A stretch of 64,000 nt of DNA from Closterium sp. NIES-65 (GCA_948144175.1 CANXME010002065.1:124001-188000), one strand, 5' to 3'. Positions 1 to 11,874 are shown, counted from the first letter of the stretch. A program made the numbers and translations. Notes: generated by a model not told the origin, from the sequence alone.

Positions 1-283
1 GGCCCAAAACGCTGACGGTGAAGGTTGTCGAGGCGATTGTAGCAGCGGGTGGTGGAGTGGTCAGGACGCGAGCAGGTTGTGCGAGCACCAGGGCCGGTGA
101 GATACCGGTACCTGCAAGGAGCGACAACGCATCCACTGATGGCTGAGCCGCTGCTGGGGCCGGTGCTCCTTGGACCCTGAGATCACCACTACCGGGAGTG
201 CTGCAGCTACTGTTGCTGAAGCTGGTCCTGCTGCTGCAGAACTGTAGTAGACGCCATGGCAGGAGCTAGAAACGGGGAACAGG
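1..283. other. GC-rich stretch, no gene seen
   Basis: No convincing reading frame, RNA gene or element end was found. The stretch is rich in CTG/CAG-like triplets near 190-250. On the minus strand it lies downstream of the repeat-rich leader that starts at the PBS near 9291-9303, so it may be more of that element's internal region. That is inference from position only. Confidence 0.4.
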
Positions 284-717
284 TACGGGTAGCGAGTACA
301 AGTAGCGGGTAGCGGGTATGGGAACGAATAGTGGGTATGGGTATGGGTACGGGTGGCTGGTATGGGGGGCCGCGGGGCAGTCTAGCTGAGGACTAGGGGG
401 CCAACCAGCTGAGGGCTATGAGGTTATCTAGCTAGGGGCCGCGGGGCCATCTAGCTGGGGGTGCACGCCTTCTAGCTGGGGACCACGGGGCCTTCGAGTT
501 GGGGCCACGGGGCCTTCTAGTTAGGGGCCACGAGGCCTTCTAGCTGGGGGGGGGCATAGGGCCTTCTAACTGGGCGGCCGCGAGGCCTTCTAGCCGAGGG
601 GTGCGCGGGTAGGAGGTGGGGCGGCGGGTAGCAGGTAGGCGGCGGGTATGGGACGGGAACGCGATAAAAGGGGGACGGGGAGGGGAAAGGTTGGCGACGG
701 GGAGCTGATGGGAGGTG
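284..717. repeat. GGGTA-like and 23-bp GC-rich tandem repeats
   Basis: Positions 284-363 hold degenerate GGGTA/GGGTAGC repeats. Positions 366-600 hold about eight imperfect copies of a roughly 23-bp unit resembling ggggccgcggggccttctag. Positions 600-717 return to gcgggta-type repeats. The stretch ends exactly at a Copia LTR. Its base pattern resembles the repeat on the far side of that element (8497-9290), so both probably formed one GC-rich block before the insertion. Confidence 0.7.
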
Positions 718-1809
718 TGTTGGGTGCAAATTCATATTGCACGACATCCTGCCGTCTGTTTGTACGAGTATGCGTGTGCGAATGTGTTTGCATGTGAGTG
801 GAATGTTCGTATGTTTGTTTGCTTTCGCAATTTTTGCTTGAAGCATTTGCAGGTACTCGCGCAATGTACACTTCGGCACAACATTGTACGCGTTACGAAA
901 ACTGCAAGCAGAAAGGACGAGCTCGCAAAGGAACCCAAGATGGAAGCTTTGCGGTTCGGTTGAATTGATTGTGCAGATTCAGTTCTATCCAACACGAAAT
1001 TGTACTGTTTTGTTTGGTTGACTATAGTGTAGCAGGGCAGGCACTATAGGGGTACAAGTTAGGTGAAGGTTGGATGTTGTTTGTCTGTATCAGCATGCTA
1101 CAGGGCCAGGGGAAACCATTGGAACCAGCATTTGGCTGGTTGGGCAAACACAAAACAGGTCCTGTTTTTAGGACCTGAACCTGGTTGTTGTTTTCCCAGG
1201 TTGGAAAAACAGAACCAGAGGTTGTTTACCAACCTACCACCTGCTATTTTGTCGAGCCAGGTTGGTTCTGTTGCTTTGAATTATTTGGGATCATACCTAG
1301 TTGTTCCCAGGTTTATTCCCAAGGTCCTTGCTAGCTAGAACTTTATATTCCTTCTCTGTTTGTACCTGAATATAGTCAATTTGATTCAAGCGAATTCCTC
1401 CCTTCCTGGAATTTCGTTTCTACGCGGTGCAACGGCGGAATGCTACCCGAGTCAACGCTAGTACGCTAGCACTCCATCACTAGGCAAACGCTGTCCGAAC
1501 CATAACTTCAAAATGGCAGAACTTTTCGCGAGGCAACTTGATTCTTTTAAAGCTCTTGGAGCGAGCTTCGATATAGGAAATTCTCAGCTTAATCCAATCG
1601 ACGGTTTGCATGATACGTTGCGCGAGATTCAATGTGCTCTTGCTATTTTGACTAAGTCCCTCTTGATCCCTCTCTCTACAAACTCGGACCCGAGGATAGG
1701 GGCTGGTCTTGAACCAGGCACCCAAGGACCCTTGGAGGTGACCCCGAGGAGAGGTTTTAAGTCTGATAAAGTCTTAATAGCTTGAGTTTATTAGGCCCTT
1801 ACACCAACA
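718..1809 (+). repeat. LTR, Copia family A (outer left)
   Basis: The LTR is 1,092 bp with TGTTGG/CCAACA ends and matches the LTRs at 5070-6153, 7403-8496, 12163-13254, 48447-49538, 55787-56876 and 61300-62392 along its whole length. Around 1120-1330 it holds a cluster of AACCTGG and CCAGGTT half-sites that can pair with each other. The sequence just right of it (ctcat, 1810-1814) is not a PBS but the reverse complement of the 5-bp duplication beside the nested LTR. Confidence 0.93.
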
Positions 1810-4800
1810 CTCATATGCTGGCGGCTGCGCCATGTACACATCCTCCTCTAGAATCCCATTGAGGAATGCCGTTGATATATCGATCTCAATGATGAATTTC
1901 CCACTAACGGCTGAATCTGCCAACAAGACACGGAGGGTAGGGGGTTTGGCAGTGGGAGCAAAGATCTCATTGAAGTCCCGCTTCTCCTTCTGTATAAACC
2001 CCTTAGCCACCAGCCTACTCTTGTAGATGGTGACCTGTCCCTTCTCATCCGTCTTGATCCTTAGAACCCACTTGCACTGTTGGCTTTCTTCCCCTTAGGC
2101 GGCACCACCAGCTCCCATGTCCCATTCTCTTGCAGGCTCTGGTACTCAGCATCCCTGGAAAACCAGCCACTTCTCCCTATCTGGTCCAGCTAATGCCTCC
2201 TCCATGCTAGCTAGTTCCTCTGGTGCAGGGGCAAGAAAACAGTAGGCAGGTTCATCCTCCTCATCCGGATCATAGCCATGCGGTAGAATCAGCAATGCCT
2301 CCTCTGTCCCAAGCTGCTGCTCTGCTACATCAGCTCATGCAGTTAGCTTCTTAGTAGCCATACGGGTACGTCCTGGCCTGGAGAAGGGTGTCTCCCATCC
2401 CTTCATAACGACACCCTTCGGCTTCTTAGTTTTCCCCTGCTGCTGCTCTCCCCCCTCGGATCCAGCAGCTCCACTAGTGCTAGTCTCCACCTCATTTTCT
2501 CCACCAACAAGTGCGTCCTGTACCTTCTTTCCATCACCACCCTCTGCAGCTGCCTCCTCTCCCTCCTCCCACACACTAGGAGTCAGGTCCAGCTGCATGG
2601 TGATCTGCTCTATCTGCTGGGACACCCTGGCCTCCAGCTTTCTCCCAGCTCCCAACTTACTGCGGTAGGTCTTGGGGACGTGGGCGACTGCCATGCAACC
2701 GAACACCCTCAGCATGTCCACTGGCGGCTTCCCCCCAAGCCACCTCTCCAACGGCACCCACGAGTCACCCCCAACCTTTGTGAGTACCCTGTTCCTAGCA
2801 ACGGTAGCGTTCCGAACAGCATGGGGCCACATCAAGTTGCCCAGCCCAGATTCTATGAGCAGCGCCCTATCTGTCTCCAGAATTGTCCGGTTCGCCCGTT
2901 CTGCTACACCGTTAGACTGTTGGGTGTAAGCCGTGGTCAGCTCCCTCTGGATGCCCCGCTTCTTGAGCCAGGCCGTCATCTCAGCTCCAAGGAACTCACC
3001 AACCCGATCTGTCCTAATCCGCTTCACCACACACTCCGCTTGGTTCTCCACGAATGGCAGCCAATCTTCCCGTATCATAGAGGCGGCATGGTCCTTCTGC
3101 TTGAGCGGATATGCCCACATAAGCCTGCTCCAATCATCCACTATGGTCAGAAAGTACCGCTCCCCCTTGTGCCCCTGAACCGGCAGCGGCCCCACAAAGT
3201 CCATGTGGACCAACTCTAAAGGCTTCTTGCTCCTACCAGTCACACTATGGAAGGGGAAATGGGTAAACTTTGAGAGCAAATAGATTTCACAATTCTCATC
3301 AGGTGGCTGTCCGTTCAGCTTCAGACCCTTAACGGCTCCATCTTTCTCCAACTACTTCAACAAGGGCATTGCCACATGCCCCAAGCGCCGGTGTGCCGTT
3401 GCCCAATCTGTCTCCCCAGATCTGGCCGACACTTTCACACCAACCCCTCCAACGGCGTTGCACTCCCCCTGGGATGCAGACACCTCTCCAACCTGCCCCC
3501 CACCATGCCACGCCAACGCCGGCAGCTGCCACATGGATCTGTACACGTCCGTGCTCTCGTGCAGATCCCAAAGCACCCGATTGCCCAGCTGCCCCTTGTA
3601 AGTGCGTGCCCCATCCGTGCTAGTGCTCACCCCAGCCTTGCCAAGCTTACGGAGGGAGATGAGGTTGGCCTTGAGTTCAGGAACGAGGAGAACGTCGTGC
3701 AGCACCACCGGCTTGCCATCCGCTCCCTTAAACGCAGCTCGTCCCGCACCAGCTGCCTTCAGCGCATGTCCAGAGGCGGAGCACACCTCCTTGATCGGTG
3801 CAGCTCGTACGTTGTCCAGCAGGTCCTTGCGCGGCGTCATCGTCCAAGCAGCGCCCGTGTCCAACACCCAATAATCCATAGGGTGCAGCTCTGCTCCAAC
3901 CTTGGCAGATGCGTCTCCTTGCTCCCCCTGCTCTCCAATATGGAAGAACTGGCCCGCGGTGCGCTCCTTCTTCTTTTCCGCACCGCCGTTGCTCTTCGGG
4001 TTGTTGTCGGAAGAATCGGCGACCATGCTCGCGCCGTTTTTCTGGTTCCTCCGCGCGCTGCAATCCTGGTGACGATTCTGGGGGGTCCATCCATCGGGTT
4101 TCTTATAGCACAAAAACCAGGGGTGCCCTTCGTTCTCACAATACCAGCAACTCCCTTTCATTTTGCCACCAGCACCTGACTTACCCCCACGTCCAGATTT
4201 CGCACCGCGACCCCAACCGGTACCTCCTTGTTGGTCGTTGAAGTTATCGTCCTTCTTTGCACCATGTCCAGCACCACCGAAGCCACATCCACTGCCACGT
4301 CGGCTCCTTTGCATCCCGTAGCCGCTGATGCCTTCGTCTCCACCCCTTAGTTGGCGGCGATGGAAGTCCTCCTCCAGAATCTTTGTCCGCACCCACTCGA
4401 GTGTCCACGAGCTCTGGTTCTGCGGCAGGCTCAATCCGCTCGTGAATTGAAGCCACGATTCCGACAGCAGCGAGAGCATCTTCAAACACTTGGTTTGCTC
4501 CGGGTAGGTGATTCCCGCGGTCGCCAACTTCGCGAGAGGTCGCGCATCTTGTCCTGGACACGTTGCACCAGCTCTCTCTCGCTTAGGCGCAACGCGGACA
4601 GCTCCCTCTCCAGCATCAACGTTGCAACAACGGAGGTCGGGGCGTGCTGCTCCTTCAACATGGTCCACGCCTTCGGACCGCGCTCAACCTCTGATAGCAG
4701 GTGCATGACATGGTGACGCTGGTTCAGCTCCAAACTCTGCGACATCAAAAAGTAGATAGCCGAGGAGCGCTCGTCCCAATCTTCCTGCAGCGTAGGGTCA

Positions 4801-5069
4801 CTTTGTCTAGGCTCCTCCCCAATCATTAGTTTTAGCAATCCAATCTGACGGAAATAGAGTTGCATCTTCCAGGCCCAATCATCATAGCCTTCACCATTGA
4901 ACTTCTCACCAACGAGCCTTGGCTTGTTCGCGCTCCCCTTGGCGCTGAAACACCAGAATGTTGGCTGCTACTACGATCTTGGGCTGAGGATTTACCAGCT
5001 CCTGTCGAGGTGTTGCCCACCATAGCTACCTATAACGAGGATCGCTATAACGCGGCTCTGATACCAGCT
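1810..5069 (-). pseudogene. Copia A gag-protease-integrase-RT block, inverted
   Basis: On the minus strand this block holds the leader with PBS, then gag from an ATG at 5023 (about 5023-4160). A zinc knuckle of the CWYC-x4-H-x4-C type follows near 4160. Next is an aspartic protease segment with D-T-G-A (near 3860), then an integrase core with the motif order H-H-C-C, D, D, E (3390-2700) and a linker, and finally the start of RT up to about 1840. This is the Copia order gag-PR-INT-RT. The block is a fossil with numerous breaks, and its orientation is opposite to the outer LTRs. Confidence 0.85.
5055..5066 (-). other. Primer-binding site, Copia A
   Basis: On the minus strand the 12 bases read TGGTATCAGAGC, complementary to the 3' end of plant initiator-Met tRNA. 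The site sits three bases inside the LTR end at 5070, as expected where minus-strand DNA synthesis starts. This shows that the LTR at 5070-6153 now sits beside the original 5' leader. Confidence 0.9.
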
Positions 5070-6153
5070 TGTTGGTATAAGGGCCTAATAAACTCAAGCT
5101 ATTAAGACTTAATCGGACTCAACCTCTCCTCGCGGTCACCTCCAAGGGTCCTTGGGTGCCTAGTACAAGACCAGCCCCTATCCTCGGGTCCGAGTTTGAA
5201 GAGAGAGGGTTTAAGAGGGACTTAGTCAAAACTGCAAGAGTACCTTGAACGTCGCGCAGCGTATCGTGCAGACCGTCGATCGGATTAAGCTGAGAATTTC
5301 CTATATCAAAGCTCGCTCTAAGAGCTTTAAAATGAACCAAGTTGCCTCGCGAAAAGTTCTGCCAGTATGAAGTTATGGCTCCGACAGCGTTGGCCTAGTG
5401 TTGGAGTGCTAGCGTAGTAGCGTTGACTCGGGTAGCATTCCGCCGTTGCACCGCGTAGAAACAAACTTCCAAGAAGGGAGGAATTCGCTTGAATCAAATT
5501 GACTATATTCAGGTACAAACAGAGAAGGAATAAATAGTTCTAGCTAGCAAGGACCTTGAGAATAAACCTGGGAACAACCAGGGATGATCCCAAATAAATC
5601 CAAGCAACAGAACCAACGTGGCTGGACAAAACAGCAGGTGGTAGGTTGGTAAACAACCTCTGGTTCCAACCTGGGAAAACAACAACCAGGTTCAGGTCCT
5701 AAAAAACAGAACCTGATTTGTCTTTACCCAACCAGCCAAATGCTCGTTCCACTGGTTTCCCCTGGCCTTGTACCATGCAGATAAAGACAAACAACATCCA
5801 ACCTTCACCTAAATTGTACCCCTATAGTGCATGCCCTGCTACACAATAGTCAACAAAACAAAACAGTACAATTTCGAGTTGGATAGAACTGAATCTGCAC
5901 AATCAATTCAACCGAACCGCAAAGCTTCCATCTTGGGTTCCTTTGCGAGCTCGTCCTTTCTGCTTGTACTATTCATAGTGCGTACAATGTTGTGCCAAAG
6001 CACACAATGCACGAGTACCAGCAAATGCTTCAAGCGAAAATTGCGAAAGCAAACAAACACTTGAACATTCCATTCATACCCAAATGCATTCGCACACGCA
6101 TACTTGTACAAACAGACGGCAGGATGTCGTGCAATGTGAATTTTCACCCAACA
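5070..6153 (-). repeat. LTR, Copia family A (nested, opposite orientation)
   Basis: This is a full-length 1,084-bp LTR in reverse orientation. The five bases ATGAG follow it at 6154-6158. Their reverse complement ctcat stands at 1810-1814 next to the outer left LTR, at the other end of the inverted block. That split target duplication identifies this LTR, or the copy it recombined with, as a separate insertion into the RT region of the host element. Confidence 0.9.
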
Positions 6154-7360
6154 ATGAGGATGGTACGGGTAGGGTGTGCAAGCTGAAAAAGTCCATCTAC
6201 GGCTTGAAGCAGGCGCCACGCTACTGGTACCAGAAGTTGGCAGCTGTTTTAGAGGAGATGGGATTCATGACCAGCAGCTGTGATGAGAGCCTCTTTCTCA
6301 AGGGGGAGGGAGAGAAGCTGGTGCTGTTTCTGGTCTATGTGGACGACATTCTTCTCTTTAGCAGCAGCATGAAGGAGATCCAGAATGTGCAGCAGCAGCT
6401 GATGGAGAAGTTCAAGTGCAAGAACCTTGTGGAGGTTAAGTACTACCTCGGGATGCACGTGGAGAGGGATCCAGATCACAGCTGGTTGAAGCTGCATCAA
6501 GAGAAGTTCATCAAGGAGCTGTGGGAGAAGTACAGGACTAAGAATGAGCGCAAAGTTGCAACTCCCCTGCCAGCAGAATTCAAGCTTGTGAAAGTTGCAG
6601 AGGATGAAGGGGTTGAAGCCAAGGAGTAGCAGCAATTTCAGTCCTTGGTGGGCAGCCTCTTGTATGTAGTAGTTCATACGAGGCACGGCATCTCTTTTTG
6701 TCAGTTGGGCAGCTAGCTATGGTGGTGTAGAATCCGTCAGAGGAGCAGGTGGATGCAGCTGAGCGTGTGGTGAAGTATCTAAACTCTCACCCAAGCATTG
6801 GAGTTCAATACTCCGCATCTGCACAGGTGAAGAAGAAAGGGGTTGAGTTGCTGAAAGAGAAGGGGGAGAGGCTTTGAGAATGCAAGCTGTTTCTCACTTG
6901 CTTTATTGATGCTACGTAGGCCTCTGAGAAGGAGTATTCCTCATCTGCAGCAGGATACATCTACGTAGTCGGGGGAGGACCTGTTAGTTGGAGGTCCAAG
7001 AAGCAGACGGAGACGGCACTCTCTTCCGTGGAGTGAGAGTACATGGCAATGTTTCACGGAGTGAAGGAGGTGATTTGGCTAAAAAGGCTGTTAGAGGAAA
7101 TTGGCAAGGACCAAAAGGTTGCTACGCCGCTATTTTGTGATAGCAAAGGAGCTCTTGGGATGGCCAGGAATGCTGTGCTTCATGGGCTGAACAAGTACAT
7201 ACGTATCAAGTGGCACTGGCTACGTAAGCAGGTGAAGAGGAGGACGGTGAATCCGATCTACATCAAGACTCACCAGCAGCCAGCAGACTTCCTCACCAAG
7301 AGGCTTGCAGATGAGCCTCATTGGCGTTGTGTGCGCATGAGTGGAATGAGCATGAACTAG
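6154..7360 (+). pseudogene. Copia A reverse transcriptase-RNase H part
   Basis: This reads on the plus strand. The RT fingers/palm segment has the YGLKQAPR-type motif near 6200 and the catalytic Y-V-D-D near 6340. The connection and RNase H with a TKRLAD-type C-terminus follow, ending near 7360. A polypurine tract (ctgagggggag) at 7390-7400 precedes the 3' LTR. The block belongs to the same element as the minus-strand block at 1810-5069 and is a fossil with several breaks. Confidence 0.85.
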
Positions 7361-7402
7361 TATGGAATGATGGGGATGCAGCCAGCAAGCTGAGGGGGAG
7401 TG

Positions 7403-8496
7403 TGTTGGGTGCAAATTCACATTGCACGACATCCTGCCGTCTGTTTGTATGAGTATACGTCTGCGAATGTGTTTGCGTGTGATTGGAATGTTCGTATGTT
7501 TGTTTGCTTTCGCAATTTTCGCTTGAAGCATTTGCAGGTACTCGCGCAATGTGCGCTTCGGCACAACATTGTACACGCTATGAAAAGTGCAAGCAAAAAG
7601 GACGAGCTCGCCAAGGAACCCAAGATGGAAGCTTTGCGGTTCGGTTGAATTGATTGTGCAGATTTAGTTCTATCCAACTCGAAATTGTACTGTTTTGTTT
7701 GGTTGACTATAGTGTAGCAGGGCACGCACTATAGGGGTACAATTTAGGTGAAGGTTGGATGTTGTTTGTCTGTATCTGCGTGCTACAGGGCCATGGGAAA
7801 CCAGCGGAACCAGCATTTGGTTGGTTGGGCAAAGACAAAAGAGGTTCTATTCTTAGGACCTGCACGTGGTTGCTGTTTTCCTAGGTTGGAAAAACAGAAC
7901 CAGAGGTTGTTTACCAACCTACCACCTGCTGTTTTGTCCAGCCTGGTTGGTTCTGTTGCTTGGAATTATTTGGGATCATCCCTGGTTGTTCCCAGGTTGA
8001 TTCCCAAGGTCCTTGCTAGCCAGAGCTATTTATTCCTTCTCTGTTTGTACCTAAATATAGTCAATTTGATTCAAGCGAATTCCTCCCTTCCACGAATTTC
8101 GTTTCTACGCGGTGCGACGGCGGAATGCTACCCGAGTCAACGCTAGTACGCTAGCACTCTGACACTAGGCAAACACTGTCCGAGCCATAACTTCGTAATC
8201 GCAGAACTTTTCACGAGGCAGTTTTGGTTTATTGTTAAGGTTTTGGAGCGAGCTTCGATATAGGAAATTCTCAGCTTAATCGGATTGACGGTTTGCACGA
8301 TACGCTGCGCGACGTTCAAGGTACTCTTGCTGTTTTGACTAAGTCCCTCTTGATACCTCTCTCTACAAACTCGGACCCGAGGATAGGGGCTGGTCTTGTA
8401 CTAGGCACCCAAGGACCCTTGGAGGTGACCCCGAGGAGAGGTTTTAAGTGTGATAAAGCCTTAATAGCTTGAGTTTATTAGGCCCTTACACCAACA
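7403..8496 (+). repeat. LTR, Copia family A (outer right)
   Basis: The 1,094-bp LTR directly follows the polypurine tract and ends CCAACA. It carries the same CCAGGTT/AACCTGG cluster as the other copies. Right after it, aggcg (8497-8501) nearly matches aggtg before the left LTR. Confidence 0.93.
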
Positions 8497-9290
8497 AGGC
8501 GGGGGGGATGCGATGGGAAGGAGACGGGGAGGGGAAGGGGAGGTGATGATGTGGCGACAGGAAGGCGACGGGTAGGGGACGCGGTGATGGAAAGCGACGG
8601 GAAGGGGGACGTGATGGGAAGGCAGCAGGATGTGGCGGGGAGGCAACAAAATGGAGACGAGGAGGGGAAGGGGAGGCAACGGGAAAGCGATGGGGAGGGG
8701 ATTTGACGGGGAGGCGACGGGGAGGTGACGGGGAGGGGACGCGACCGCAAGGGGATGCGAAGGGGAGGCGAGGGGAAGGCGGCGCGGAGGGGATGCAACG
8801 GGGAGGCAACGGATTGGTGACGCGGAGGAGAAGCGACGGTGAGGCGACGGGGAGGGGACGCGGCGGGGAGGCGACGGGGAGGGGACACGACGCGGAGGTG
8901 ATGGGAAGGCGATGGGGAGGGGACGTGGAGTTGACGGGAAGGGGAGACGATGGGGAGGGGATGCGGTACGGAGGCGACAAGAAGGCGACCAGGAGGGGAC
9001 GGGGAGGCGAAAGGAAGGTGACGGGGAGGGGACGCGATGGGGAGGCGTAAGGGAGGAGACGGGGAGTCGACGGGAAGGCGATGGGGAGGGGGGAAACTTG
9101 ACGGGAAGGCGACGGGGAGGGGATGGAGAGTTGAGGGGAAGGCAACGAGGAGGGGACGCGGAGGCGACGGGAAGGCAACCTAAACGGGCGCTACGGGCAA
9201 CGAGGCGCTACGTGCAACGAGGCGCTACGGGTGACGGGGCGCTATTGGATCGGGCTAGGTACGGGGCGGTGGACCCATTGGATCAAACGA
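8497..9290. repeat. GGGGAGGCGACG-type low-complexity block
   Basis: About 690 bp of purine-rich, GC-rich degenerate repeats (gaggcgacggggagggg and variants) run to about 9185. About 60 bp of a ggcgctacgggcaacga unit follow, ending next to a PBS. Long frames exist on both strands but follow the repeat, so none is taken as a gene. On the minus strand this is the leader directly downstream of the Copia B PBS. Confidence 0.75.
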
Positions 9291-9303
9291 GGCTCTGATT
9301 CCA
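9291..9303 (-). other. Primer-binding site, Copia B
   Basis: On the minus strand it reads TGGAATCAGAGCC, one base away from the usual plant Met-tRNA site, and abuts the end of the LTR at 9304. It shows that an internal region once lay to the left, in the GC-rich block. Confidence 0.75.
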
Positions 9304-9630
9304 TGTTAGAATGCAAACTATGGAATGAATGACTAGCAACGACAAGTGAAACCGTAGATATAGGAAACCCTAATCGTGCAAGCAAACACAGTTGTAACAC
9401 TTGGACTAAACTAAGCAACACATATCAAATATATGTTAACATAAACTTACTTTGTTTAAAAAACTCCTACTCTATTCTTACATGTTGTAGCCATCCATGC
9501 CATTGTGTCGTGTTAGAAACAATTGGTAGGAATGATTGACTATGAAACAAGTACTAACCCTAAATAGGTTGTTCCCCAAATGTGCTACCCCACTACAGCC
9601 TAAACACTAACAGTAGCATATAATTTGGCA
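9304..9630 (-). repeat. LTR, Copia family B (about 327 bp)
   Basis: On the minus strand it starts TGCCAAATTATATGC, right after a polypurine tract (atgggggtg, 9631-9639), and ends ATTCTAACA before the PBS. An inner start at 9612 (TGTTAGTG) is possible. The LTR has a PBS on one side and a polypurine tract on the other, so two B elements seem to share it in tandem. Its first bases resemble the LTR start of the element at 14727. Confidence 0.65.
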
Positions 9631-11845
9631 CACCCCCATAGGTGAAGTGGGGGATAGCAAGAACAAATTAATTGTCACAAGATCAATCAAGGCCAGTTCA
9701 CATGTACAAGCAAGCGTCCACAAGGCCAGTTCATAAGCACAAGCAAGCGGCCACAAGGCCAGTTCACATGCAAAGTTATAATACCAAAAGCAGTGTACTG
9801 ATCACAACTTAGCAAGTGTAAACATGCAGGTATAAAGATATACAGCAGTGTTCAACAAAGGGAAGGCGAGATCAAGAGAGAAGCAAGAGAGGCAGATTGG
9901 GCACAAGCTCCAGTGCAGTGTAGAAACGCTGATGATCACCAGATACCAAGGCCTTGGTAAAGATATCAGTAGTGTTGGCCTGTGAGACCACATAAGCAAG
10001 GCGAAGCTGACCACGATGGTGCAACTCTTGTGCGAGAAAGTATCAAAGAGCAAAGTGCTTCGTTGTGTGCTCCAGTCTCTGCTCACGACATAAGGCAATC
10101 ATGGCCTTGTTGTCGACGTACAAAACCGGAGGAGAACGAGGCCGCTCACCCAAGTCAGCGAGTAGGTCAGCCAGCATAAATCCTGCATAGCCATAGCCCC
10201 AACGTAGATCTCGGCCTCACAGCTGGAACTAGGTACAAAAGACGAGCAAGTGGACCTCCACAAGATAGAAGAAGTGTCGAGACTGAAAGTGTAACCCTGT
10301 GACGACCGCTAGTTCTCCTGGTCATTGGCCTATGAAGCGTCTGAGAGACCAGTGAGCACAGCTTGACCCCGTCCTCCGAGCACAAGCCCCATGCTTGATA
10401 TACTGCACAAGTACCGCAATACCCTTAGCGAAGCCCAGTAGTGCTCAGGCTGGTATCTCCTGGCCGCAACGTAGCGCGCAAAGATGCTGAGAGGGTACGC
10501 AAGGTCAGGTCGGGTGCATGTCGTCAGGTACATGAGGCATACCACAAGCTCTACGGACTGTGGAGCTCAGAGCCAGTGTTTCGTAGGCAAAGGAGTGGGC
10601 TGTGGTGAGGAGAACTGAAAGCAGAAGCGCTGAAGGACCTGCTGCACCATGCGTGACTGAGTCAGAGTGATGGTGCGCTCTGCTCTGTCCTAGGCGATCT
10701 GCAAGACAAGATAGCTCCAAAGCTCACCCAGGTTAGTGAATGTGTGTCTCTTATGCAGCTCCGCCTTCACAAGGGCCGGTGCCTCAGTGTCAGCAGTAGC
10801 AAAGACCAAGTCGTTGATGTAGATGAGGATGTAGACCGACGGCAGAGAAGGGTCGGTGCTCAAAAACAGCGACGGGTCAGCAGTCGAAAGAGTAAAGCCG
10901 AGAGCCGCAAGTGTCGTCCTCGGTCAGTCGAGCCACTCGCGGGGCGTTTGATGGAGACCGTAGACTGGCGGCCCAAGGCTTCACTGGGTACTCTCAGGAA
11001 ACGACCCAGTTCAGCCAGGTGGACGGCGTAGCCAGATTTCCTTCTGTAGGTTGCCTTGCAAGAATGTGGTGGAGAAGTCGAAAGAGTGCAGCTCATGGTC
11101 ACGCTGTGTTGCAACGTGCAATAACACCCGAAGAGTGATCATCTTTGAGGTGGGGGAGAAGGTATTGAAGAAGTTGACCCCCTGCCACTGACTGCAGCCT
11201 CATGCAACGTAATGCACCTTGCTGTCTGCCATAGAGAGGAGTACTGGCCCATGATCGCCACTGCGTAAGAGCAAGCGGTCGGGATGTCCAGTGCATCCGG
11301 GTCTCACTTAGGGGCAAGCAGAATGGCAGCAAGATGTGGTACAGATGCCGCAAAGCACTCAAGCCCAAACTGTCTATCCTCAAAGACGTCAAAGCCAAGC
11401 GTGGGCTCACCCCCGATGGACAGATGAATTCAGAAACAAGACTCGCGAAGTAGTCAAGACGAACGGCAGCACAACAGTCAACTAGCACAGAGACTAAGGC
11501 ACACGCAGCAGCAGTCTCAAAAGTAAGGTCAGTGACAAGTGTGGCCAGACAACGAGTGACAATCGGACTGAGAGTACGAGCAAGGTCAGACTCAGTGTCA
11601 GTAACAACAAGAAAAGAGAGGACGCTAAAGGAGACAGCATGACAGAACGCTGTGCAACAAAGGAAGGACGAAGTGGCATAGTGTGAGTACCAGGGACAAC
11701 TGGAGGACAAACACGGGGAGCACGATAAGTACGAACAGGTGTAGCAGGAGGAGACACATGCTCTCGATGCTAAGTCAGAGAGTGTGTCAACTCAATATAA
11801 GGAGAGGGAGCAGGCAGTGCTCAACCCACTCCACTTTTTCCTTCT
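9631..11845 (-). pseudogene. Copia B pol remains (RT-RNase H)
   Basis: On the minus strand recognisable pieces run from right to left. These are an RT segment of the HELHSFDFSTTFLQG type near 11050-11110, a TRPDLAYP segment near 10500, a GGRGQAVLTG RNase H start near 10370, and an FTKAL-like RNase H end near 9950. It is a different Copia lineage from families A and F. The part right of about 11150 is only weakly recognisable. This fossil has many breaks and is older-looking than the family A copies. Confidence 0.75.
9688..9771. repeat. 33-bp tandem repeat near the B 3' end
   Basis: There are 2.5 copies of a 33-bp unit starting caaggccagttcacatg, at 9688, 9721 and 9754. They sit between the RNase H end and the polypurine tract of Copia B, an untranslated region in this family. 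Confidence 0.8.
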
Positions 11846-11874
11846 GATCATAGAGCTGATCTGTAACGTAGCTG

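Larger units (their letters stand above)
718..8496 (+). mobile_element. Copia family A element with nested LTR and inverted interior
   Basis: Outer LTRs lie at 718-1809 and 7403-8496, both plus strand, starting TGTTGGGTGC and ending TTACACCAACA. The bases outside them are aggtg (713-717) and aggcg (8497-8501), which fits a slightly decayed 5-bp target duplication. Inside, a third LTR of the same family lies in the opposite orientation at 5070-6153, and the block 1810-5069 (gag through part of RT, with the PBS) reads on the minus strand. The remaining RT-RNase H reads plus at 6154-7360. The LTRs differ from each other by several percent by eye, so the element is not recent. It is broken, with many breaks in the coding parts. 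Confidence 0.88.

Noticed and set aside
284-363. Telomere-like repeat (GGGTA)
   Set aside because: It is not the plant TTTAGGG unit, it is degenerate and short, and it sits next to other GC minisatellites.
6154-7360. A second, separate Copia element starting at 6154
   Set aside because: There is no LTR start, PBS or gag. The RT part continues the same family, and the split ATGAG duplication ties it to the block at 1810-5069.
8478-9298. Several long open frames on both strands (Arg/Gly or Ser/Pro-rich)
   Set aside because: They are products of the low-complexity gaggcgacgggg repeat, with no start context or domain.
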